Origin: an uncultured Actinomycetes bacterium
GTDB lineage: Bacteria > Actinomycetota > Acidimicrobiia > Acidimicrobiales > Microtrichaceae
DNA length: 8,305 bases
Direction of reading: 5' to 3'
Assembly (NCBI GenBank): GCA_903930035.1
Contig: CAIYXG010000284.1
Location: 1 to 8,305, forward strand
Shown here: one piece after another, positions 1 to 6,416 of the stretch
Position numbering within the stretch: the stretch's first letter is position 1
Layout of the letters: each line of letters opens with the position of its first letter
The notes under the pieces: model-generated
Told to the model about the DNA's origin: nothing
The model's database searches: none
The model's input: only the letters and a program-made list of their open reading frames with translations
Position numbers and translations under genes: made by a program

Positions 1-1
1 C

Positions 2-451
2 GTCGCCGGCCGCGAGGGCAACGACACCCCCCGGCTGCAGGCGGTCCACCGCGCCATGCGCCACGGCGGTCGCGTCCACCTGCTCGGCCAGCGCAGCGAC
101 GTGCCGGAGCTGCTGGCCTCCGCAGCGGTGGTCGTCTGCTGCTCGCGGCGCGAGGGCGCGGCGGGTGCGCTGATCGAGACCATGGCCGCCGGCGTCCCGG
201 TGGTGACGGTCGAGCTCGACGGGCTGGAGGGGGTCGTGGTCGACGACCTCAACGGGCTGGTCGTCGCCCGGGACCGCCTCGGGGCCGGGCTCGAGCGGGT
301 CCTGGGCGACCCGGAGCTGGCGGCCCGGCTCGGTGCGGGCGGGCGCACGTTCTACGAGGAGCACTACAGCCTGGACGCGGCGGCGGCCCGGCTGGCCGAC
401 ACCTACGCGTGGGCAGCACTACCCCGTGGGAACGCCACCGCGCGCCCCTAG
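2..451 (+). CDS. Glycosyltransferase family 4, C-terminal part (5' end outside window)
   Basis: This is the C-terminal 150 residues of a retaining GT4 (GT-B fold) glycosyltransferase, which would transfer a sugar from a nucleotide donor onto a growing polysaccharide precursor at the inner face of the membrane. The reading frame is open from base 2 to the TAG at 449-451. Visible are the Rossmann-type strand and loop HLLGQRSDVPELL (about residues 25-37) and the family's E-x7-E donor-binding motif (E51 and E59 of the fragment, in REGAAGALIE), followed by the usual AAGVPVV strand. The final 15 or so residues look like a non-conserved tail. The next gene is also a GT4 enzyme, and its layout around the E-x7-E motif is the same, so the two look like paralogues. 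Acceptor and donor sugars cannot be told. The stop codon doubles as part of the -10 box of the following gene. Confidence 0.93.
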   Translation, partial: VAGREGNDTPRLQAVHRAMRHGGRVHLLGQRSDVPELLASAAVVVCCSRREGAAGALIETMAAGVPVVTVELDGLEGVVVDDLNGLVVARDRLGAGLERVLGDPELAARLGAGGRTFYEEHYSLDAAAARLADTYAWAALPRGNATARP

Positions 452-461
452 GCTGCGACGG
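426..461 (+). promoter_or_regulatory. Probable leaderless promoter of the second GT4 gene
   Basis: GTGGGA (426-431), a 17-nt spacer and TAGGCT (449-454, fits TAnnnT) are followed after 6 nt by the GTG start at 461. Transcription starting about 7 nt after the -10 box would begin at the start codon itself. The TAG of the -10 box is also the stop codon of the upstream gene. The -35 element is far from the TTGACA consensus, so it is the weaker half of the call. Confidence 0.5.
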
Positions 462-1588
462 TGCCGTTCACTGCTGAGGACCGCGGACCGATCCGCGTGC
501 TGTGGCTGGCCAAGGGGCTCGGTCCGGGCGGGATGGAGCGGCTGCTGGTCCACCACGCGCGCTTCGCCGACCGCGACCGCTTCCACTACACCGCCGCCTA
601 CCTGGTCGACCGGCCCAACTCGGTCGTGCCCGAGCTCGCGGCCCTCGGTGTGGAGTGCCACCAGCTCGGCACCGGCTCGAACGCCGACCCCCGGTGGCTG
701 GCGCAGCTGCGCCGGCTGGTGAAGGACGAGCAGGTCGACGTCGTGCACGCCCACTCGCCCCTGCCCGCCGCGATGGCGCGCCCGGTGCTGCGGGCCATGC
801 CCCACCGGCCGGCGCTCGTCTACACCGAGCACAACTCCTGGGACTGCTACGGGCTGCCGACGCGCCTCGCCAACGCCGGCACCTACCTGATGGACGACCT
901 GCACGTCGCCGTCTCGACCGAGGCCGTCGGGTCGGTGCCCGCGGCCCTGCGCGGCGGCCTGGCGCCGATGGTGCACGGGATCGACCTCGACGCCGTGCGG
1001 GTCCACCGCGACCGCCGCGACGCCGTGCGCGCCGACCTGGGGGCCGGGCCGGACGACGTCGTGCTCACGGTCGTCGCCAACCTGCGGACCGAGAAGGCCT
1101 ACGACGTGCTGCTGCCCGCCGTGCGCCAGGTCCTCGACGCGGACCCGCGGGCGCTGTTCCTGTCGGTCGGCCAGGGTCCGCTGGCCGACGAGATGGCGGG
1201 CGTCCACCGCCAGCTGGGCCTGGGGGACCGCTTCCGCTTCCTGGGGTTCCGCAGCGACGTGCCCGACCTGCTCGCCGCGTCGGACGTCTTCACGCTCAGC
1301 AGCCGCCACGAGGGCCTGCCGGTCAGCCTGATGGAGGCGGCGGCGCTCGGGCTCCCGACCGTGGCCACCCGCGTCGGCGGTCTTGGCGACGTGCTGACCG
1401 ACGAGGTCGACGCCCTCGTGGTGCCGCCCGAGCAGCCGGACGCGCTCGCGGCCGCCTACCTGCGCGTGGTGGGCGACCCCGACCTGCGGGCACGGCTCTC
1501 GCAGGGCGCCGACGCCCTGGCCGGGCGCTTCGACGCCCGGGCCGTCACCGCCCGCTGGGAGGCGCTCTACGCCGGGGCGGTCCGCTGA
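461..1588 (+). CDS. Glycosyltransferase family 4 (complete, 375 aa)
   Basis: A complete GT4 (GT-B fold) glycosyltransferase of typical length for the family, probably cytoplasmic or membrane-associated, adding one sugar to a lipid-linked precursor. The N-terminal acceptor domain starts with strand IRVLWLAKG, the glycine-rich loop GPGGMERL (residues 21-28) and VHAHSPLP; EHNSW begins at residue 123. The C-terminal donor domain has NLRTEKAYDVLL (R209 and K212, the usual phosphate-contacting basic pair), FLGFRSDVPDLL, and the E-x7-E motif (E284 and E292 in HEGLPVSLMEAAALGLPTVAT). The GTG at 461 is chosen because the first beta strand begins at residue 11, and the next in-frame start candidates cut into it. 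A TAGGCT box ends 6 nt before the GTG and there is no Shine-Dalgarno sequence, consistent with leaderless translation. The TGA overlaps the ATG of the amidotransferase by one base, implying translational coupling. Sugar specificity is unknown. Confidence 0.95.
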   Translation: MPFTAEDRGPIRVLWLAKGLGPGGMERLLVHHARFADRDRFHYTAAYLVDRPNSVVPELAALGVECHQLGTGSNADPRWLAQLRRLVKDEQVDVVHAHSPLPAAMARPVLRAMPHRPALVYTEHNSWDCYGLPTRLANAGTYLMDDLHVAVSTEAVGSVPAALRGGLAPMVHGIDLDAVRVHRDRRDAVRADLGAGPDDVVLTVVANLRTEKAYDVLLPAVRQVLDADPRALFLSVGQGPLADEMAGVHRQLGLGDRFRFLGFRSDVPDLLAASDVFTLSSRHEGLPVSLMEAAALGLPTVATRVGGLGDVLTDEVDALVVPPEQPDALAAAYLRVVGDPDLRARLSQGADALAGRFDARAVTARWEALYAGAVR

Positions 1589-3525
1589 TGTGCGGGTTCG
1601 CCGGCCTGCTGGACCCGCGCCGGGCCCGCGGGGCCGACCACACCGTGGCGGTCCTCACGGCCATGTCGGTGCCGATGGTGCCGCGCGGCCCCGACGCCGA
1701 CGGCGTGTGGACGGACCCTGAGCTCGGTGTCGGGCTGGTCCACCGCCGCCTGTCCATCCTGGACCTGAGCCCGCAGGGTGCCCAGCCCATGCACTCGGCC
1801 GACGGCCGGTGGGTCGTGTCCTACAACGGCGAGATCTACAACCACCTGGAGCTCGCCGCCGACCTGCGGGGCCTGGGCGTGGAGTTCCGTGGGCACTCCG
1901 ACACGGAGATCTTCCTGGAGGCCGTGTCGCACTGGGGCCTGGCCGCGACCCTGGACCGGATCGACGGCATGTACGCGCTGGCGCTGTGGGACCGGCGCGA
2001 GCACACGCTCACGCTCGTGCGCGACCGGATGGGGGAGAAGCCGCTCTACTACGGGGCCCTCGGTACCGGCGAGGTCGTGTTCGGGTCCTCGCTCGACGCG
2101 CTCCGGGCCCACCCGGACTTCGACCGGCCCGTCGACCGTGACGCGCTCGCCCTCTACTTCCGGCACAAGTACGTCCCGGCGCCGTACTCGATCTTCGCGG
2201 GGATCAAGAAGCTCGACCCGGGCTGCACGGTCACGGTCGGGGCCGACGGGAAGGTCGGCCCGGCGGTGCCCTACTGGTCGGTGTTCGACGTGGCCGCCCG
2301 GGGCCGGACCTGGCACGGTTCGCCCGCCGAGGCCGTCGACCACCTCGAGGACCTGCTGCGCACCTCGGTGCGCCGCCGGATGATCGCCGACGTGCCGGTC
2401 GGTGCGTTCCTGTCCGGCGGCGTCGACAGCTCGACCGTCGTGGCCGTCGCCCAGCAGGAGTCCTCCGGCCCGGTGCGCACCTTCACCATCGGCTCGACCA
2501 ACGCCGACTTCGACGAGTCCTCGGACGCCCGGGCCGTGGCCGACCACCTGGGGTGCGACCACACCGAGCTGGTGGTGACCGGCCAGGACGCGCTGGCGGT
2601 CGTGGACCAGCTCGGTGCCATCTACGACGAGCCGTTCGGCGACTCGTCGCAGATCCCGACCCGCCTGGTCAGCGAGCTGGCCCGGTCGCAGGTCACCGTG
2701 GCGCTGTCGGGCGACGCCGGCGACGAGCTCTTCGGCGGCTACAACCGCTACGTCTGGGTCCCGGCCATCTGGGACCGGATCGGCCGCGTGCCCGTCGGCC
2801 TCCGGCGGGCCGGGGCCCGCGCCGGCCGCCTGGTGCCGCCGTCGTGGTGGGACCGGGCCGCCGGGGTCCTGCCCCGCCAGCGCCGGCCCCAGCAGCTCGG
2901 GCTCAAGGTCTCCAAGGTGCTCGACGTGGCCGACGCCGCCACGGCCGAGGCGGTCTTCGCCCGGCTGGTGAGCCACTGGGACGACCCGGACTCGCTCGTC
3001 CGCGGCGGGCGAGAGCCGCGGACCTCCCACAACGACCCCGCCCAGCAGCCCGACGCGGCCGACATCGTCGAGCTGATGATGCTCGTCGACGCAGTGACCT
3101 ACCTGCCGGACGACATCCTCGCCAAGGTCGACCGTGCCGCGATGTCGGTCAGCCTGGAGACGCGCATCCCGCTGCTCGACCGCGACATCGTCGAGTTCGC
3201 CGTCGGGCTGCCGCCGGACCTCTACATCCGTGACGGGAGGACCAAGTGGCTGCTGCGCCAGGTGCTCTCCCGCCACGTGCCCGACGAGCTGATCGACCGG
3301 CCCAAGGCCGGGTTCGGCCTGCCGATCGACGAGTGGCTCCGCGGCCCGCTCAAGGACTGGGCGCTGGACCACCTGCGCGGGCCCGAGTGCGCCGAGTTCC
3401 TCGACGCCGCGCTCGTGGAGCGGGCCTGGGCGGACCACCAGTCCGGCCGGCGCAACATGGCCTACGAGCTGTGGGACGTGCTGATGTTCTCGGTCTGGTG
3501 CCGCACGCGCGGCATCAGCGCCTGA
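1588..3525 (+). CDS. asnB: Asparagine synthetase (glutamine-hydrolysing) type amidotransferase
   Basis: A 645-residue class II glutamine amidotransferase of the AsnB family, about the length of full AsnB proteins. It should hydrolyse glutamine and use the ammonia with ATP to turn a carboxylate into an amide through an acyl-adenylate. The start is fixed by the nucleophile: MCGFAG places Cys2 at the N terminus. The glutaminase half has HRRLSILD (52-59), YNGEIYNH with N80-G81-E82, and GHSDTE with D105. The synthetase half has the pyrophosphate loop SGGVDSS (276-282), YDEPFGDSS with E348, SGDAGDELFGGY (374-385), and later KVDRAAMS, ETRIPLLDR and RPKAGFGLP. All expected catalytic positions are present, so it should be active. 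Free asparagine synthesis is one possibility; its coupling to a glycosyltransferase suggests instead amidation of a uronic acid or amino-acid substituent, as proposed for WbpS-like proteins of O-antigen loci. That role is inference, and the symbol names the family. It ends by overlapping the convergent dioxygenase gene. Confidence 0.95.
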   Translation: MCGFAGLLDPRRARGADHTVAVLTAMSVPMVPRGPDADGVWTDPELGVGLVHRRLSILDLSPQGAQPMHSADGRWVVSYNGEIYNHLELAADLRGLGVEFRGHSDTEIFLEAVSHWGLAATLDRIDGMYALALWDRREHTLTLVRDRMGEKPLYYGALGTGEVVFGSSLDALRAHPDFDRPVDRDALALYFRHKYVPAPYSIFAGIKKLDPGCTVTVGADGKVGPAVPYWSVFDVAARGRTWHGSPAEAVDHLEDLLRTSVRRRMIADVPVGAFLSGGVDSSTVVAVAQQESSGPVRTFTIGSTNADFDESSDARAVADHLGCDHTELVVTGQDALAVVDQLGAIYDEPFGDSSQIPTRLVSELARSQVTVALSGDAGDELFGGYNRYVWVPAIWDRIGRVPVGLRRAGARAGRLVPPSWWDRAAGVLPRQRRPQQLGLKVSKVLDVADAATAEAVFARLVSHWDDPDSLVRGGREPRTSHNDPAQQPDAADIVELMMLVDAVTYLPDDILAKVDRAAMSVSLETRIPLLDRDIVEFAVGLPPDLYIRDGRTKWLLRQVLSRHVPDELIDRPKAGFGLPIDEWLRGPLKDWALDHLRGPECAEFLDAALVERAWADHQSGRRNMAYELWDVLMFSVWCRTRGISA

Positions 3526-4492
3526 GCCGGTCCCGCAGCGACGCCGCGTGCCACTTGGCGCGCCGGCCCAGACCGACGACCGCGCTGCCGGCGCGGACCG
3601 GCAGCCCCGGCCCGGGCCCGGCGTCGGGCACCACCTGCGTCAGGCGGTCGGGCGTCCGGACGAACCGCCAGCCGGGGGGCGGCTGGGGCTCGGGCCGCCC
3701 GGTGGCGACGTTCACGAGCGGGTCCCGCACCGCGTAGCGGCCCTCGGCGCGGCGGGACCGCTGCGGGGTGACGTACACGCACCCGGCCCCGAAGAAGTGC
3801 GTCACCTGGGACCACCGGGTGGCGCCGGCGCGGTCGACGGGCGCGCCGCCGTGGACCAGGTCGGACGCCCACACGACGGCCGTGCCCTGCGCGACGGCCA
3901 GCCGCCGGCCGGGGAGGTCGGCGACCTGGCGGGCCACCACGTCCTCGTAGCCGGTCCGGTCGAAGGCACCGCGGTCGTCACCGGGGGCCAGCCCCAGGTC
4001 CTCGGGGTAGGACGGCGCCACGCGGTGCGAGCCGGGGTGCACGACGAGCGGCCCCTGGTCGTCCCCGACGTCCTCGAGCGCCACCCAGACCCCGCACGTG
4101 TACCCGGCAGGGAGCGTGTCGAAGTGGATGGCGTCGGCGTGCGCGCGCTGTTCGGTGCCGCGCCGGAAGGAGAGTGTCTGGAACGGGACGGCCGGCCGCC
4201 CCAGCAGGAACGTGACCAGGTCGGCGGTGGCCGGGTCGGTGGCCAGGGCCCGCACGCCCGGCCGCCACCGCCAGGCGTCGATGACGCGCTCGGTGGCCGG
4301 TCCCCGGCGTGCGTACTCGGCCTGGGCGGCGGCGCGGGCGGCCAGCACCGTGGTGCCGGGCACCAGGCCGGGCACCACCACGTACCCGTCGGCGTGGAAG
4401 GCGTCGGCCAGCTCCTGGTGCGCCGCCGGGGCCGACGTGTAGCGGGGGTCGTCGCGGTAGCCGGGCTCCAGGACCCACGGGCCGGAACCCAT
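3515..4492 (-). CDS. Phytanoyl-CoA dioxygenase (PhyH) family protein
   Basis: A 325-residue member of the PhyH family of Fe(II)/2-oxoglutarate-dependent oxygenases, which hydroxylate a small molecule or a carrier-bound substrate with release of CO2 and succinate. The jelly-roll signature is clear: FQTLSFRRGTEQRAHAD (104-120), then GVWVALEDV (134-142), DDQGPLVVHPGSHR (144-157) and the distal VHGG (213-216). The likely iron ligands are H118, D120 and H214; R226, 12 residues after H214, is a good 2-oxoglutarate contact. A second H-x-D (H123-F-D125) lies five residues on and makes the first ligand pair slightly ambiguous. The ATG at 4492 follows the stop of the ABC exporter by 11 bp with no clear Shine-Dalgarno sequence or separate promoter, so the two are probably one transcript. 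The last 30-40 residues are Pro/Gly/Arg-rich and look non-conserved. The substrate is unknown; context suggests a sugar, amide or lipid part of a surface glycan (inference). Confidence 0.9.
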   Translation of the reverse strand: MGSGPWVLEPGYRDDPRYTSAPAAHQELADAFHADGYVVVPGLVPGTTVLAARAAAQAEYARRGPATERVIDAWRWRPGVRALATDPATADLVTFLLGRPAVPFQTLSFRRGTEQRAHADAIHFDTLPAGYTCGVWVALEDVGDDQGPLVVHPGSHRVAPSYPEDLGLAPGDDRGAFDRTGYEDVVARQVADLPGRRLAVAQGTAVVWASDLVHGGAPVDRAGATRWSQVTHFFGAGCVYVTPQRSRRAEGRYAVRDPLVNVATGRPEPQPPPGWRFVRTPDRLTQVVPDAGPGPGLPVRAGSAVVGLGRRAKWHAASLRDRLRR

Positions 4493-4503
4493 CGGCGCCG
4501 GGC

Positions 4504-6312
4504 CTAGCCGTCGGCGGTGGCCGCGGTCGGCGAGGGCTCCGGCGCGCCGGAGTGGATCATGGCGGCCACGAACGGCTGGCGGCCCGCCACCTCCTCGAGG
4601 GTGCCGTCGTCCACGACCTGGCCGGCCTCCATGTAGATGACCCGCCCGCAGTGGTGGAGCAGGTCCGGCCGGTGGGTCACGACCACCACGAGGTGCTCCT
4701 CCATGGCCCCGGTGATGATGTCGGCCACCAGGTCGGAGTTGGTCTTGTCGAGCGCGCTGGTGGGCTCGTCGAGCAGCCAGACGTCGGGCTGGTTGACCAT
4801 GAGCCGGGCCAGCCCCAGCCGCTGCAGCTCGCCGCCGGAGAAGCCCTCGCCGTCGCGGCCCATGGCCGTGTCGAGTCCCTTGCCGAACCCCTCCACGGTC
4901 TCGGTCAGCCGCACCGCGTCCAGGGCCCGAAACACGTCCTCGTCCGTGGCGTCGACGCCGTCGCGGACGATGTTGGAGCGCAGCGAGGTGTGGAGCAGCT
5001 TGGGGTCCTGCGGGAGCATGCCGACGACGTGGCCCAGCTCCGGGCCGGGGATCACGTTGAGCGGCACACCGCTCGCCGAGACCGTGCCCCCGCGGGGCTC
5101 GAGCAGTCCGGCGAGCGCGGCCGTGGTCGTGGACTTGCCGCTGCCGGACGGGCCGATCAGCGCCACGCCGCCCGGCCCGCTCAGGTGCAGGTTGAGGTCG
5201 CGCACGATGAGGTCGTTGCCGTGCGAGAGGTCGACGTGCTCGGCGTGGAGCTCCACCGGGGCCGCCGGCACCTCGTCGCCCGTCTGCCGGCGGTGGCGGC
5301 GCAGCATCATGATCACCGAGGCCACCCGGTCCAGGTACGGGCGGGTGTCGTTGTACTGCTGGTAGTTGACCTGGGCGGTCTGCGCCGCCGTGAGCGCACG
5401 GATGAGGAGCAGGGCCGACGTGGCGAGCTTCTGGATGGCGTCGGGACCGCCGCCGGAGTACTTGGCCAGGATCCCGATGGCCAGCGCCACCAGCAGCGTC
5501 CCGGCCTGGTAGACGGGGCCCACGAGGCCGGCGAGCGTGGACGACTGCGCCCGCAGGTGCCGCAGCCGCTCGATCTCGTTCCGCAGGTAGCTGACGATCT
5601 CCTCCCACCGGTTCAGCAGGTGGAGCTCACGGTTGGCGGCCGCCATCTCGCCGATCTGGCCGCCGATGTCGATCGACTGCCCGGAGATCTTGCGGTGCAT
5701 GATCCGGGTCCGCTTGGACAGCATCCGGAGGGCCAGCACCAGCCCGCCGCCGGCGACCACTGCGATGAGCGACACCTGCCAGGACGCCAGGAACGCGACC
5801 GCCATGTAGATGAGCGTGCGCACCGAGTTGTTGATGAGGCCGGCAAGACCGGCAATGCCGCTCGAGGCCCGGGTGATCTGCTCGGTGACCACGCCGAGCT
5901 TGGCGCCGGAGTACTCCGCCTGGGTCGCAAAGTCGGCGTCCCGGAAGTCGTGGATCAGGTCGAGGCGCCGGTCGGCGTCCCAGCGTGCCGTGATGTGCTC
6001 GCGGATCACGAACACGACGGCGCTGAGCAGGAACGAGACCACGATCAGCGCCAGGATCACCCACGGGTTGGCGAACTTGTTGGCGATCCCGGCGGCAGAG
6101 TCCGGCACGTCCGTGAGCCCGCTGGCCAGCAGCACGGCCAGCCCGCCCATGGACGCGGCGTCGGTGAACGCCGCGACGGTCGCCACGACGCCCACGCCGA
6201 CGATCGACCAGCGGAGCGGCTTGAGGCCCAGGTCCTCGTCGGCCTCGGCCGACAGGTCCACGTGGCCCTCGCCCGGCTTCTCGTTCTCGATCACCTGGTT
6301 GGCAGCGGTCAT
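4504..6312 (-). CDS. ABC exporter half-transporter (fused membrane and ATPase domains)
   Basis: A 602-residue half-transporter that should dimerise and use ATP to export or flip a substrate across the cytoplasmic membrane. A 33-residue acidic N-terminal tail is followed by about six membrane segments (roughly 35-66, 83-104, 152-174, 176-196, 262-284, 297-315). The nucleotide-binding domain has Walker A GPSGSGKST (387-395, K393), Q-loop Q435 in MLPQD, signature FSGGE (491-495, where the family usual is LSGGQ), Walker B LLDE (513-516, catalytic E516), D-loop SALD (519-522) and H-loop H547. The A-loop aromatic seems absent: the stretch before Walker A reads DLSHGND, with His where a Tyr is common. 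There is no peptidase domain, so it is not a bacteriocin-type leader-cleaving exporter. Candidate substrates are a lipid-linked oligosaccharide (MsbA/PglK-like role) or a product of the neighbouring dioxygenase. The gene has its own probable near-leaderless promoter and leads the dioxygenase gene. Confidence 0.95.
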   Translation of the reverse strand: MTAANQVIENEKPGEGHVDLSAEADEDLGLKPLRWSIVGVGVVATVAAFTDAASMGGLAVLLASGLTDVPDSAAGIANKFANPWVILALIVVSFLLSAVVFVIREHITARWDADRRLDLIHDFRDADFATQAEYSGAKLGVVTEQITRASSGIAGLAGLINNSVRTLIYMAVAFLASWQVSLIAVVAGGGLVLALRMLSKRTRIMHRKISGQSIDIGGQIGEMAAANRELHLLNRWEEIVSYLRNEIERLRHLRAQSSTLAGLVGPVYQAGTLLVALAIGILAKYSGGGPDAIQKLATSALLLIRALTAAQTAQVNYQQYNDTRPYLDRVASVIMMLRRHRRQTGDEVPAAPVELHAEHVDLSHGNDLIVRDLNLHLSGPGGVALIGPSGSGKSTTTAALAGLLEPRGGTVSASGVPLNVIPGPELGHVVGMLPQDPKLLHTSLRSNIVRDGVDATDEDVFRALDAVRLTETVEGFGKGLDTAMGRDGEGFSGGELQRLGLARLMVNQPDVWLLDEPTSALDKTNSDLVADIITGAMEEHLVVVVTHRPDLLHHCGRVIYMEAGQVVDDGTLEEVAGRQPFVAAMIHSGAPEPSPTAATADG

Positions 6313-6349
6313 CGGGGATCAGGCTAGGCCGACGGCCCCGGAGTCCCAC
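6313..6349 (-). promoter_or_regulatory. Probable near-leaderless promoter of the ABC exporter-dioxygenase operon
   Basis: Read on the minus strand, GTGGGA (6349-6344), a 17-nt spacer and TAGCCT (6326-6321) are followed by 8 nt and the ATG at 6312. This is the same hexamer pair and spacer length as at the GT4 gene. There is no Shine-Dalgarno sequence in the 8 nt available, so the transcript is probably leaderless or has a leader of one or two bases. Confidence 0.5.
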
Positions 6350-6360
6350 CGGACCCGTGT

Positions 6361-6374
6361 GGGTGGTTCCACCC
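6361..6374. repeat. Perfect inverted repeat between divergent promoters (candidate operator)
   Basis: GGGTGG, TT, CCACCC forms a perfect 6-bp-arm palindrome with a 2-nt centre. It lies in the 103-bp divergent region, upstream of both -10 boxes: 29 nt from the TAGATT box on the plus strand and 11 nt behind the GTGGGA hexamer on the minus strand. The position suits a dimeric regulator acting on both operons. A repeat this short can arise by chance in GC-rich DNA. Confidence 0.35.
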
Positions 6375-6380
6375 GCCGCG

Positions 6381-6416
6381 GACGGTTTTTGGCGGTCGCG
6401 CCCTAGATTCTCCCCA
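6381..6416 (+). promoter_or_regulatory. Probable leaderless promoter of the polymerase-like gene
   Basis: TAGATT (6404-6409) is a good -10 box of the TAnnnT type and ends 6 nt before the ATG at 6416, leaving no room for a ribosome binding site. At the 17-nt spacing the -35 position reads GACGGT (6381-6386), a poor match. The other two leaderless-type starts share a different -35 hexamer. Confidence 0.5.

Noticed and set aside
502..1587. N-terminal extension of the AsnB reading frame by about 360 residues
   Set aside because: The extension is Arg/Pro/Ala-rich shadow coding of the glycosyltransferase. The class II amidotransferase needs Cys2 directly after the ATG at 1588.
1567..3438. Long open frame on the minus strand (623 codons) opposite asnB
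   Set aside because: Composition is typical of antisense frames in GC-rich DNA (Val/Gly/Arg/His-rich), with no domain motif; the plus strand holds a clear AsnB.
4493..5608. In-frame extension of the dioxygenase upstream of 4492
   Set aside because: The extension lies wholly over the exporter gene in another frame and is Arg/Gly/Pro-rich, while PhyH-like sequence begins just after the ATG at 4492.
1588..6312. AsnB-like protein plus ABC exporter as a lasso-peptide cluster
   Set aside because: The AsnB protein keeps an intact Cys2 glutaminase and full-length AsnB motifs. I found no leader-peptidase/RRE gene and no convincing precursor peptide, and the genes are on opposite strands in different operons.
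4309..6327. Long open frame on the plus strand (672 codons) opposite the ABC exporter
   Set aside because: It is the antisense shadow of a well-supported ABC exporter, rich in Arg/Gly/Val/His with no recognisable motif or membrane segments.
6361..6390. Hairpin followed by a T-run (6386-6390) as a terminator
   Set aside because: It lies between divergent genes where no transcript needs to end. The T-run is 11 nt from the palindrome, and the nearer stem is only about 3 bp. An operator or spacer reading fits better.
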